Shown here: positions 8,444-16,524 of the stretch, one piece after another
Position numbering within the stretch: position 1 is the first letter of the stretch
How the letters are laid out: every line of letters begins with the position of its first letter
NCBI RefSeq assembly: GCF_009258045.1
Contig: NZ_CP041166.1
Coordinates: forward strand, 806,001-870,000
Reading direction: 5' to 3'
From: Sulfurimonas xiamenensis
GTDB lineage: Bacteria > Campylobacterota > Campylobacteria > Campylobacterales > Sulfurimonadaceae
Length of the DNA: 64,000 nucleotides
Program-made: the position numbers and the translations under genes
The notes under the pieces: generated by a model
Told to the model about the DNA's origin: nothing
Databases searched by the model: none
What the model saw: the letters and a program-made list of their open reading frames with translations, nothing else

Positions 8444-10613
8444 GAGCTACTCTTTTTTGTTGTGTTTGCAGTTGTTTTATAACATTATCATGCGTATCAT
8501 CCAAAATAATTCTTCCTCTGTCAAGCAAAATCAATCTTTGTGTAAGCGCAAGCAGAATGTTTTTATGCGATATTAAAACCATTGTTCTCTCTTTTTGATA
8601 ACTGTTTATAGCTCTGATAAAATGGTTTTCATGCGTGCTGTCCATAGAGTTTGTCGGTTCATCTAGCAGAATAATAGGCGCTTGGTGTATAAACGCTCTT
8701 GCGATTGAGATGGATTGTTTCTGTCCGCCGGAGAGTCCGTCGCCTCTTTCACCAACAGGCATGTCGTAACCCATAGGATGAGCATTGGCAAAATCGCTTA
8801 CGCCGCTTAACTTAGCTACATGTAAAATATCTTCATCACTTGCTCCCGGGGAGCGTAAAACAATATTTTCTTTTAGCGTTCCTTGAAACAAAACAACATC
8901 TTGCGGTACATAGGAGATATTGCGTCTTAAATCTGCCGGATCTATCTGTTTTATGTCAATTCCGTCTATTAAAATAGATCCTTCCGTTGGCTCATACAAA
9001 CCCAATATAAGTTTTTCGATAGTCGTCTTGCCGGATCCGTTTGTTCCTATAATGCCGACAGATTCTCCGGGATTTATAACAAAGCTTATATCTTCTAGGA
9101 TTTTATTGTCAGTTTCAGGATAGGTAAAACTTACATGCTTAAACTCTATTTTTCCTTTAAAAGATGGACGCTGAACATAGTTTTTTGCTTCTTCGCGTTC
9201 AACTGAGAGCTTCATAATGGTATTGATAACATCATATGCAGTTTTTGTTTGTTGAAAATTCGCAATAAGTGCAGCCACTTGACCAAGCGGGGCAAGCGTT
9301 CTTGAGCCAAGCATAACAACAGCTATCAATCCACCCATTGTTAGAGATTTTTCTCCTATTGCATAAACTCCGCCGATTATTAAAGATGCAGTATTTAACT
9401 GAACTATAAAATTTACAAATGTTGAAATAGAGTTTGATAAAATTTTGGATTTTAGACCTTTTTGCGCAACATCACCTGTAGCCTCTTCCCATTTCCATTG
9501 ATATTGACCGCTTATACCCAAGGCTTTTATCGTCTCTAATGCGGTGAGTGACTCAATTAAAACAGCATTTTTATGTGCAGAAGCTTCATATGTGTTTTGA
9601 ACACTGCGTCTCATCGGTTTTTCAACAATGATGCTGTAAATGATAATAATTAAAGCACCAACGATAGGAATAAAAATCAACCAGCCACCAATTATATATA
9701 TAATAAATAAAAAGATTAGGGTAAAGGGCAGATCAATAATGGTAGCAATAGATGAAGCGGTAAAAAACCCTCTAATAGAGTCGAAATCTTTTAAGTTGTT
9801 TGCAAAAGAGCCTATAGATCGAGGTTTTGATGCTATTTTTAGATTGAGAACATGCTCAAAAATAATAGAGGACATAATGACATCGCTTTTTTTGGCTGCA
9901 TTTTCCAGAAAATAGGAGCGCAGAAATTTTAAAACTATATCAAATATATAAATTGCAATAATACCTGTTGCAAATACCCAAAGAGTATCCATAGCATTGT
10001 TGGGTACAACTCTGTCATAAACATTGAGAGTAAAAATCGGTGTTGCCATAACAAATAAATTTATTAAAAAAGAGGCAACAATCACATCTGCATATATACC
10101 GGAAAAGTATCTTAGTGTTCCCCAAAACCAGTGATGATTTTCATGTTTGAGTAAACGGTTATGTGAATCTTTATATTGATGATTGTGTTTAAGCAGATAT
10201 GCAAAATTAATATATTCAGCTTCTAAAAATTCTGTTTTTACCCAGTTTTCACCTTCACCGATTTCAGGAAGTATAATTTTTGCATATTTTCTGTCGGGAC
10301 TTATTTCTGTTAAAATACAAGCTTTTTCACTCTCTGTGTCACCTTTTAAAATCAAAATAACAGGCAAAAGAAGAGGGGATATATCTTTAAATGAGTAGTC
10401 TACTAACTTAGAGCTAAATCCTGCACGCTGCGCTGCGCGATGAAAAGCAGATTTTGAACCTTTGGAATCAAGTGAAAAAAGTCTAGGAGTAGTTCTTCCA
10501 GGCGGAATAGGAAGATCAGCAATCAATGCGTCTGCACTAAAAGGACGACCATAGAGCTTGGTGAAAATCACCAAGCACTCTAGGAGCGGATTCTCAATTT
10601 TGTTACTCAACAA
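8433..10613 (-). CDS. LapB-type type I secretion ABC transporter (permease/ATPase)
   Basis: The 726-aa protein has an N-terminal C39-peptidase-like domain without a catalytic Cys in the expected place (residues 1-130), an ABC exporter transmembrane domain (about 160-450), and a nucleotide-binding domain with GTNGSGKTT (Walker A), GLSGGQKQS (signature) and ILLDEPTNSMD (Walker B). The inactive C39-like domain is typical of transporters for large RTX adhesins, where it binds but does not cut the substrate. It probably exports the two adhesins at 1432-6439. It overlaps the genes on both sides by 11 nt. Confidence 0.9.
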   Translation of the reverse strand: MLSNKIENPLLECLVIFTKLYGRPFSADALIADLPIPPGRTTPRLFSLDSKGSKSAFHRAAQRAGFSSKLVDYSFKDISPLLLPVILILKGDTESEKACILTEISPDRKYAKIILPEIGEGENWVKTEFLEAEYINFAYLLKHNHQYKDSHNRLLKHENHHWFWGTLRYFSGIYADVIVASFLINLFVMATPIFTLNVYDRVVPNNAMDTLWVFATGIIAIYIFDIVLKFLRSYFLENAAKKSDVIMSSIIFEHVLNLKIASKPRSIGSFANNLKDFDSIRGFFTASSIATIIDLPFTLIFLFIIYIIGGWLIFIPIVGALIIIIYSIIVEKPMRRSVQNTYEASAHKNAVLIESLTALETIKALGISGQYQWKWEEATGDVAQKGLKSKILSNSISTFVNFIVQLNTASLIIGGVYAIGEKSLTMGGLIAVVMLGSRTLAPLGQVAALIANFQQTKTAYDVINTIMKLSVEREEAKNYVQRPSFKGKIEFKHVSFTYPETDNKILEDISFVINPGESVGIIGTNGSGKTTIEKLILGLYEPTEGSILIDGIDIKQIDPADLRRNISYVPQDVVLFQGTLKENIVLRSPGASDEDILHVAKLSGVSDFANAHPMGYDMPVGERGDGLSGGQKQSISIARAFIHQAPIILLDEPTNSMDSTHENHFIRAINSYQKERTMVLISHKNILLALTQRLILLDRGRIILDDTHDNVIKQLQTQQKRVAHGS

Positions 10614-11913
10614 CTACATCCATCTCTTCTAAGATTTTACCAGTATATGCTAAAATTTGGTAGTATGCGATTAGACGATCATATTCAGTTGTAACTTTGC
10701 GGTTTTTTGCACTGTTATACTCAAGTTCAATATTTAAAAGATCGATAATGCTTCTTCTTCCCAGTTCATGCTCTTTTTGATAATCAGAAACAGTTTCACC
10801 ACTCGCTTTTATCGTGTTTTCTAGGTGAATTAATTGCTGTTTTGTTGATTCAAATGTTTGCCAAGCAATTTCTGTATAAGCTTTTATGTAGAGTTTTGCA
10901 TCTGCTAGCGTACTGTTTTTATTAAGCAATCTGTGTTGATTTGCTTGTTTGTTTGCTTTGTCTGCAAAACCATTAAAGATGTTATAGTTGATAACAAGAA
11001 GAGCGTTATAACCTGACTCCTCTTCATAAGCAGCTGGGAATGGATCTCCGCTTCCTTTTGAAGTGCCGTCTATATTTTTGTCCCAGTAAGCTTCTAGTTT
11101 AATATCCGCTTGCGGATAATAAGATGCTTCTGAGCGTTTAATTGCAGCATTTGCAGCTTGAATGTCTGCTTGTGAAACATCTATTGTAGGATTGTTTTGC
11201 ATAGCAATCTCAACTAAAGATTCCAAATCATTAGCAGGAATATTTCCAATTGATGGTTTTTGTAAATCTGAAGCAGTTACTTCACCCGGATATATTCGTT
11301 CAAAACTAGAGATAGAGTTGTCATAATTTTGCTGTGCTAAATATTGGATACTTAGAGCATTTTCATAACGAGCTAAAGTTTGTTTATAGTCAGAACTGCG
11401 CCCAACTCCCGCTTTTACCTTTTCGTCTATTTGTGAAAGATATTTTTTATGTACTTCTACATTCTCTTTTGCGATTTGAAGCAGTTCATGATTTCTAAGA
11501 AGATCTATGTAGTATGTGGCAGTTTCAAGTGCCAGATTGTTTGCACTCTCTTTAACTTTATCGCTTGCAGATAAAACAAGTGCTTTTTGTTGTTTAAAAG
11601 CATATTTTGTGTCAAAACCTGCAAAAACATTTTGAACTAAAGTAACTGAAGCGTCTTGGCGTGTCAAATCAGACTTCTCTCTGCTGTTTGCTATAGTTTT
11701 TGTTTTTTCCGGACCAACTGAATAGGATAAATCAATTGATGGTAAATAGCCAGCTTGCGAACGAACAAGCAACTCTTTTTGAGTAAGATGATCCTCTTTT
11801 TTCATTTCAATTTGAGGGTGTGTCATAACTGACTTTTGAACCGCCTCCGTAATTGTCATAGCGCTCAATACTGCCGGTATCAAAGTTATAAGAACGAGTG
11901 ATAAACCTTTCAT
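10603..11913 (-). CDS. TolC/LapE-family outer-membrane channel protein
   Basis: The 436-aa protein has a Sec signal peptide (MKGLSLVLITLIPAVLSAM). Two TolC-like halves follow, each starting with an AVQxxxxxxPxI-type helix (residues 24-40 and about 233-255) and containing long alpha-helical coiled segments. In Lap-type systems this channel both exports the adhesin and holds its retention module. First gene of the four-gene secretion operon; promoter region 11914-11991. Confidence 0.88.
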   Translation of the reverse strand: MKGLSLVLITLIPAVLSAMTITEAVQKSVMTHPQIEMKKEDHLTQKELLVRSQAGYLPSIDLSYSVGPEKTKTIANSREKSDLTRQDASVTLVQNVFAGFDTKYAFKQQKALVLSASDKVKESANNLALETATYYIDLLRNHELLQIAKENVEVHKKYLSQIDEKVKAGVGRSSDYKQTLARYENALSIQYLAQQNYDNSISSFERIYPGEVTASDLQKPSIGNIPANDLESLVEIAMQNNPTIDVSQADIQAANAAIKRSEASYYPQADIKLEAYWDKNIDGTSKGSGDPFPAAYEEESGYNALLVINYNIFNGFADKANKQANQHRLLNKNSTLADAKLYIKAYTEIAWQTFESTKQQLIHLENTIKASGETVSDYQKEHELGRRSIIDLLNIELEYNSAKNRKVTTEYDRLIAYYQILAYTGKILEEMDVVVE

Positions 11914-11959
11914 TTGTTATCCTTTAATGTTAAATATGTTTTAGTATACTGTTGAATAT

Positions 11960-11991
11960 ATTAAGTTGTTCTTAACTTAATGTAACTTAAT
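11960..11991 (-). promoter_or_regulatory. Operator-like TTAAGTT repeats in the tolC promoter region
   Basis: ATTAAGTT at 11960-11967 is inverted relative to AACTTAAT at 11974-11981, and a third copy AACTTAAT lies at 11984-11991. The two direct copies are spaced exactly 10 bp apart, the pattern of OmpR/PhoB-type response-regulator sites. The site lies 47-78 bp upstream of the tolC start. Confidence 0.4.
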
Positions 11992-12075
11992 TTAGTTTAT
12001 GCATAGATTTTCAATAATTGTAAAAATATAGATACATTTTTATAAACAAGAAAAATATAAGAAAGGATTAAATAT

Positions 12076-12097
12076 TGAAAATACAAGTCTATTACGA
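12076..12097 (+). repeat. attL: left copy of the attachment repeat with ybgC 5' remnant
   Basis: The sequence matches 33343-33364 with a single mismatch (A at 12085 against G at 33352). Read from a TTG at 12075 it encodes KIQVYY, close to the KIRVYY that begins intact YbgC. It is preceded by AAAGGATTAAATA, a possible ribosome-binding site. After the repeat the frame diverges and stops at once. This is the original chromosomal ybgC start, separated from its gene. Confidence 0.8.
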
Positions 12098-12295
12098 TTA
12101 TAAAGTAGGCTTTAATTTTTAAACAAAATACTTAAAAATGGGGATGTCTGCACATTATAATTTCTATTTTTAGCGAAAAAACGTAAAACTTGAGGCATAG
12201 TATGGGCAGAGTAAATGACACAGATGATTGAACACTATCTGTGAGTTCTGTTTTGCAAGTTTAGCAAGATTTTCAAGTTCTGCAAATATAATTTT
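12098..12295. other. Non-coding left end of the island
   Basis: No gene is supported here. A perfect 7-bp inverted repeat CACAGAT / ATCTGTG lies at 12219-12243 with an 11-nt spacer. It could be an integrase accessory site or a weak terminator for the 12296-13444 gene, but no T run follows it in that direction. Confidence 0.3.
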
Positions 12296-13444
12296 CTAAA
12301 GTTGAACTACATCTTTCATAAAATCTTCTATATTCTTTTCGTAAGCTAAGTAAGGCTTTCTAGCAGCTTCAGGCGACAAATTGACTAATTGAACAATAAA
12401 TAGGATTAGACTTTCAAGTAAAGTATTTAAATCTTCTAATTTAAGCTCAGAATGAAGTCCAGAATTAAATTGTGAAATTAATTTATCAAGTTTATTGCCT
12501 ACTTCTTGGATATGGATTGTATCTAAAGAGTTATCGCTAACTACTGTTTCGATATATGCCCATAATCTATTTTTGTATTGTTGTTGCCCAATTTTTCTTC
12601 CATTATGTAATTGATCCGAAGCTGGAAATAAATAATCTGCACATTGTTCCAATATTCTTCTTCCAGATAATGCACATTGTGCTATATCTTCTTCGGTTTC
12701 TACGCGTTCGTAGGTTCTTGCTAGTGCTGCGAAAGAGTTAAACAGTTTAGGATGTAACTCTTCTAATGAGATTATCAAGTCATCTAAAATATCATCTGTT
12801 AAAGTATTTATCTTTAACAAAATATTTTTTGTATCTTGAACTCTAGTATAGTGTTCTAAGGTGTCATAATCATCAAAAATTGTTTGCATTGCACCCATAT
12901 CTTCGAAAATAACTTCATAGCCAAAGTTTTCAAAATATTCTTTTGTACTTAAATCAGGATCTTCATTTTCTGACATGCTAAAAAAGATAGAACTTTTTTT
13001 CCCATATAATCTATAACTTGTAATTAGAGAGTTTTTAAAAAAATAAATATGATACGGATCTTTTAAATTAATATCCATTGAACCCAAATATGAAGGATCT
13101 ATTTTTAGAGAATTATGTAAAGAGATAGCCGTATTCTCATTCATATTTTGGAAAAACACACAATATATTGTTGCTTTTTTAGATATATCAGTAAGTTTAG
13201 GTTGTATTAAATAATTGAAATTGTGTGGCGTATATACTTTTTTATTTAATTCATAAAAATATTCATAAGTTGGTGTCTTACTTCTTGAAGCAGTTGAAAA
13301 AGTCAATATATCACCTACTGACACTTTGATGTTTCTATTGCTTTGCTGAACAATATTTTGTTTTAATATTAGCTTTAAAATTGGGTACCCATAAAAGCCA
13401 TTATATTTTTCATGGTCTGAATTAAATAAAAATGCAACATTCAT
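12296..13444 (-). CDS. Unknown protein with possible degenerate HEPN/DUF4145-like C-terminus
   Basis: The 382-aa soluble protein is not recognised as a whole. The N-terminal half (1-200) is mixed alpha/beta. The C-terminal half is helical: CALSGRRILEQCADYLF near 265 and FNSGLHSELKLEDLNTLLES near 330 resemble the first helix and the RN-x3-H helix of DUF4145/HEPN domains, but with Phe where the catalytic Arg would be. If that resemblance is real, the protein would be a non-catalytic HEPN sensor or scaffold rather than an RNase. It is the first gene inside the island, on its own, facing outwards. The domain assignment is inference. Confidence 0.6.
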   Translation of the reverse strand: MNVAFLFNSDHEKYNGFYGYPILKLILKQNIVQQSNRNIKVSVGDILTFSTASRSKTPTYEYFYELNKKVYTPHNFNYLIQPKLTDISKKATIYCVFFQNMNENTAISLHNSLKIDPSYLGSMDINLKDPYHIYFFKNSLITSYRLYGKKSSIFFSMSENEDPDLSTKEYFENFGYEVIFEDMGAMQTIFDDYDTLEHYTRVQDTKNILLKINTLTDDILDDLIISLEELHPKLFNSFAALARTYERVETEEDIAQCALSGRRILEQCADYLFPASDQLHNGRKIGQQQYKNRLWAYIETVVSDNSLDTIHIQEVGNKLDKLISQFNSGLHSELKLEDLNTLLESLILFIVQLVNLSPEAARKPYLAYEKNIEDFMKDVVQL

Positions 13445-13633
13445 TATAAATTGCCTATTACTAAAATGTTGCTATATTGTACCTTTTTGAAACATAGAAA
13501 AATATTTACTGTGTCACTGCATATCACTATGTATCAATAAAAATTTAACTCTAGAATTGGCACATATTTTCAAATATACTCTTTATAGATAGCGATTTTG
13601 TCCTATCAAAATAAAGGTTATTAAGGAGAAAAA

Positions 13634-14242
13634 ATGCCTAAAATCAAATCAAAAGAAAAATCTTCACTCTTGGACATATATCCATATTCTAAGGATGCTT
13701 TTCAATATCTTTACGATAAGCTGACTGATGAAAATTTTAAAAGAAGATATATCATAAAAGATAAGCCGATCAATGCTGTAACGGGCATTATTTGGGATAT
13801 TACACAAGGTGAACCAGAAATTACTGAGATCATCTCTACTATGGATAAGATGGTTGGCATCCGCTCAGAGAAAACAAAATCACGACTTGAGAAGATCATA
13901 GATACATGGCTAAAAAAAGCGTACAATTTGAAACTTCAAAATGGCTATGTAATTCATCGCTCTTTTTTGCTAAGGTTTGTAAAAACTATTTATGAAAATT
14001 ACGATGAAAATATCAAACGAGCAGCCATCTATCATTTTGATAAATACAACGATAAAAACAAAAAAAAGATTAAAAGAGCTTATGAGAATATTCGCTTAAA
14101 TGATTTGCAAGAAAGGTATCCAGAGTTTAATATTTTGGATGCATACGCTTATGCACTAATTACTGAAAAATTCAAAATCAAAGAGGATGATCTTATAGAG
14201 TTTGATAATATCATTTCCCTTTTAAAGTCTAAAAATGATTAA
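13634..14242 (+). CDS. Island protein of unknown function
   Basis: The 202-aa protein is basic and mostly alpha-helical, with no signal peptide, membrane segment or motif that I recognise. A strong AAGGAG lies 6 nt before the ATG, so the gene is very probably translated. It stands alone between the HEPN-like gene (divergent) and the frameshifted XRE gene (convergent). By position it is probably an accessory or defence gene, but nothing in the sequence shows a function. Confidence 0.6.
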   Translation: MPKIKSKEKSSLLDIYPYSKDAFQYLYDKLTDENFKRRYIIKDKPINAVTGIIWDITQGEPEITEIISTMDKMVGIRSEKTKSRLEKIIDTWLKKAYNLKLQNGYVIHRSFLLRFVKTIYENYDENIKRAAIYHFDKYNDKNKKKIKRAYENIRLNDLQERYPEFNILDAYAYALITEKFKIKEDDLIEFDNIISLLKSKND

Positions 14243-14441
14243 AAGGGATGAAAAACTCTGCCGAGTAACGATTTTTTCTGACACTATGCTAGAAAGTCCT
14301 TAATATAGGGATTTCTCAGTATCGGTTTAGTAAGCATTTTATTTTAGGGGATAAAATCAAGTATATAAATACTTCTTTTTGTCCTTTTTCAAGGATGAAA
14401 TCACGCTTATTATGAACGACAGTGAATAGCGACGGACTAAA
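14243..14441. other. Non-coding stretch with several small inverted repeats
   Basis: Three short hairpins are visible: ACTC-tgcc-GAGT at 14255-14266 followed by T6; ATTTTAT / ATAAAAT near 14337-14357; and AAGTAT-ataa-ATACTT at 14359-14374 followed by CTTTTT. The first and last could end transcription from 13634-14242, but the stems are short and AT-rich. Confidence 0.3.
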
Positions 14442-14718
14442 TTATTTTTGAAGTATAAAAAAATCTCTAATATCTACTTGAAGTACATTAGCGATTTTAT
14501 AGAGTTGTTCTATGTTGTAGTGTTTGTTTTCATGCCCAGCTTCAATCTTTGCAATTGTACTTACAGTTTTATGACCGATAGAATGAGCTAAATTTAATTG
14601 GGATATATTTTTTTGTTTGCGTATCTCTTTAACATTATCAGCTATTTTGCGGTGCAGTTCTTGTATCTCTTCCTGTGAGATTTCCTGTAAATTTTCTATG
14701 TAAAAAGTCCTGTAACAT
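14442..14718 (-). pseudogene. XRE-family HTH regulator with an apparent 1-nt frameshift near its start
   Basis: On the minus strand a good XRE domain is readable: KEIRKQKNISQLNLAHSIGH, then TVSTIAKIEAGHENKHYN and LYKIANVLQVDIRDFF, ending at the TAA (14444-14442). No ATG, GTG or TTG exists in that frame after the upstream in-frame stop. An ATG at 14718 lies in another frame. Removing one base from the five-T run on the coding strand (14706-14702) joins the two into a 91-aa protein. A TATAAT box lies 9 nt before the ATG, so the transcript may be leaderless. Causes could be a true mutation, a non-standard start codon, or a sequencing error. Confidence 0.65.
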
Positions 14719-14832
14719 TTTTACTTGATTATATAGAATCACATAAATTAATAAAATTCCCTATAGTGAAATATTTTTTAAGCTAAATCCTTTTATAATA
14801 AATCTATAAAACAAATATATAAGGAGCAAAAA

Positions 14833-15117
14833 ATGGCAGAGTATTTTGCAAATGTAATAGCAAGACTAATTGTAAGCTATTTGACTTTATTGGTTATGTC
14901 ATTAGCGATTTTGGCAGGCTACTGGATCATTGAAAATTATAATGCAATGATCGAATTTATCAAATACATAAGTGATAATACTTTTGCACATATCGTTGTA
15001 TGGATGCCGTTTGTATTTGCTTGGTTCAAGCCAGATAAAAGAGGTAATGCTAATGCTTACTACCAGAGACAAGCTAATTTTTGGGCAATGCATGACACTA
15101 TGGGAGGAAGATGGTAA
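14833..15117 (+). CDS. Small membrane protein, unknown
   Basis: The 94-aa product has two hydrophobic helices (about residues 10-34 and 52-66) and a polar tail ending in DTMGGRW. AAGGAG lies 6 nt before the ATG, and a TATAAT lies near 14796. It is divergent from the XRE gene and overlaps the start of the next small gene by 1 nt (TAATG), so the two are a translationally coupled pair. The family is not recognised. Confidence 0.6.
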   Translation: MAEYFANVIARLIVSYLTLLVMSLAILAGYWIIENYNAMIEFIKYISDNTFAHIVVWMPFVFAWFKPDKRGNANAYYQRQANFWAMHDTMGGRW

Positions 15118-15398
15118 TGATAAAAATATTTTTAGCTTTTTTAGTGTTAGCTGGGATTGCAAGTGCTACAGAGGTAGCTATATGTCAATTTAAGACAGAA
15201 TATTCTGGTTTCGTAGAAGATAAGATAACTTGTCCAGGATCTTTTGAAAAAGTTACTACAATCAAAGATATGTATGCTGATGGATGGAAGTTTAAAGGTA
15301 GTTACAGAACTAATATGTATGAAGCAGGTGGACAATATAGAGGCACTAAGGTAATTAAGGAATATACCTATATAGTAATGGAAAAAGAAGATAAGTAA
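15117..15398 (+). CDS. Small secreted protein, unknown
   Basis: I chose the ATG at 15117 (TAATG overlap, GGAGGA 8 nt upstream) over the ATG at 15111. The 93-aa product starts with a clear Sec signal peptide (MIKIFLAFLVLAGIASA, then TEVA). The mature part is about 76 residues with two Cys (CQF and CPG) that could form a disulphide. It is paired with the membrane protein just upstream. The role is unknown; a periplasmic partner of the membrane protein is plausible. Confidence 0.6.
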   Translation: MIKIFLAFLVLAGIASATEVAICQFKTEYSGFVEDKITCPGSFEKVTTIKDMYADGWKFKGSYRTNMYEAGGQYRGTKVIKEYTYIVMEKEDK

Positions 15399-15495
15399 TT
15401 TTGTTTAATGCGGCATATTACTATGTTCAAAAAATAATTAGTCGTATTTTGTTAGAATATAAAAAGTATTAAATCACTTCGTTTGGGAAATTGAT

Positions 15496-15648
15496 ATGCC
15501 ATTTTTAGCTTTACTCTTTGTACTGTTCATTTTTGCTTTACTGAAAGGGGAGAGCAATAGTGCTTTAGTAATATTGATTATGATCGTCGCAGCACTTTTT
15601 GCAATATACTACAAACCGTTTAGAGACTCTTTGAGAGAGTTTTTTTAG
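15496..15648 (+). CDS. 50-aa hydrophobic small membrane protein
   Basis: The frame runs from ATG (15496) to TAG (15646-15648): MPFLALLFVLFIFALLKGES, a second hydrophobic helix (ALVILIMIVAALFAIYY), then a polar tail. It is a helical hairpin with a possible GGGAA ribosome-binding site 7 nt upstream. A weak hairpin (AGACTCT / AGAGTTT) followed by T's overlaps the stop codon and could terminate transcription. Function unknown; coding status is supported only by hydrophobic periodicity and signals. Confidence 0.45.
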   Translation: MPFLALLFVLFIFALLKGESNSALVILIMIVAALFAIYYKPFRDSLREFF

Positions 15649-15649
15649 T

Positions 15650-15753
15650 TTGTTTCTAAAATATCTATTTTTATAAATTAATATTTTATAAAAATCTAAA
15701 AAATAGAAACAATCCTCTTGCTTTTGTTTTTAAAAATAGATAAAATATAAATT
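15650..15753 (+). promoter_or_regulatory. AbiE operon promoter with nested inverted-repeat operator
   Basis: An outer 9-bp inverted repeat (TTGTTTCTA at 15650-15658, TAGAAACAA at 15704-15712) encloses a perfect 11-bp inverted repeat (ATTTTTATAAA at 15667-15677, TTTATAAAAAT at 15685-15695). Just downstream is TTGCTT (15718-15723), a 17-bp spacer and TAAAAT (15741-15746), a good sigma-70 promoter. AbiEi antitoxins are known to repress their own operon by binding inverted repeats. Transcription would start at about the abiEi ATG, and no Shine-Dalgarno is visible, so the mRNA may be leaderless. Confidence 0.6.
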
Positions 15754-16524
15754 ATGAATTTACAAAATGATATAAAAATAAAACAACTATATCAAATGTT
15801 ACCAGAGTCAGTTGTGGCTCCAGCTTCTTGGCTTGCAGAGCAAGGATACTCTATGCAACTGCTTTATCAGTACACCAAAAGCGGTTGGCTCCAAAAAACC
15901 TCAAGAGGCTCATACATAAGAGGCGATGCGAAGCCATCTTGGCAGGGTGCTGTTTTAGGACTACAAAAACTTAGCCATGAGCCATTTCACATAGGTGGCA
16001 TAACATCACTCAATCTTCAAGGTTATGCTCATTATCTTCCACTGAACAACTCACAAACTATATATTTGTACGGTACTCAAAAACTTCCAGCATGGTTTAA
16101 AAACATAGAGCTTGAACAAAAGTTTAATGTGATGAAAAAGCCATATTTTGAGAAAGTAGGTCTGAAAAGTATCCCATCTAATATAAAAGATTGGGAGATG
16201 GTAGTTTCCTCTCCTGAGAGAGCTATCATGGAGCTTCTTTATCAAGTAAAACCAGATGGACTAAGTTTTGAGTTTGCAGCAGAGATATTTGAGGGATTAA
16301 CAACTCTTCGTCCATCTTTGATCAATGAACTTTTAACTATGTGTGAAAATATAAGAGTCAAACGCTTGTTTCTTTTTTTGACAAGTTACTTTAATCATCC
16401 TTGGGCAAAGCATGTAAAAAAAGAGGGCTTAGAACTCGGAACTGGCAGGATGCAGGTCGTAAAAAATGGTGTCTTTGACAACGAGTTTTTAATAACAGTA
16501 CCAAAGGAGTACCATGCTAGATAA
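15754..16524 (+). CDS. AbiEi-family antitoxin / transcriptional repressor
   Basis: The 256-aa protein starts with an N-terminal winged-helix domain (PASWLAEQGYSMQLLYQYTK and KTSRGSYIRGD, residues 20-60). The AbiEi core follows (HIGGITSLNLQGYAHYLP, about 85-105, then SPERAIMELLYQ). It neutralises the AbiEii toxin and represses the operon. The toxin gene starts 11 nt before its stop. Such type IV-like toxin-antitoxin pairs abort phage infection. Confidence 0.85.
   Translation: MNLQNDIKIKQLYQMLPESVVAPASWLAEQGYSMQLLYQYTKSGWLQKTSRGSYIRGDAKPSWQGAVLGLQKLSHEPFHIGGITSLNLQGYAHYLPLNNSQTIYLYGTQKLPAWFKNIELEQKFNVMKKPYFEKVGLKSIPSNIKDWEMVVSSPERAIMELLYQVKPDGLSFEFAAEIFEGLTTLRPSLINELLTMCENIRVKRLFLFLTSYFNHPWAKHVKKEGLELGTGRMQVVKNGVFDNEFLITVPKEYHAR

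Noticed and set aside
12170-12295. An open frame continues in phase after the stop of the 12296-13444 gene (ELENLAKLAKQNSQIVFNHL...), with a faint look of a group II intron maturase start.
   Set aside because: Only about 40 codons, no own start codon, and no other intron or maturase part nearby. Chance or an unrecognisable remnant is more likely.
13558-13572. TTGGCAC upstream of the 13634 gene, similar to the -24 box of sigma-54 promoters.
   Set aside because: The -12 GC dinucleotide is absent at the required distance (TTCA instead of TTGC).
14702-14706. Phase-variable homopolymer switching the XRE gene.
   Set aside because: Five bases is too short for efficient slipped-strand phase variation; mutation or a read error is more likely.
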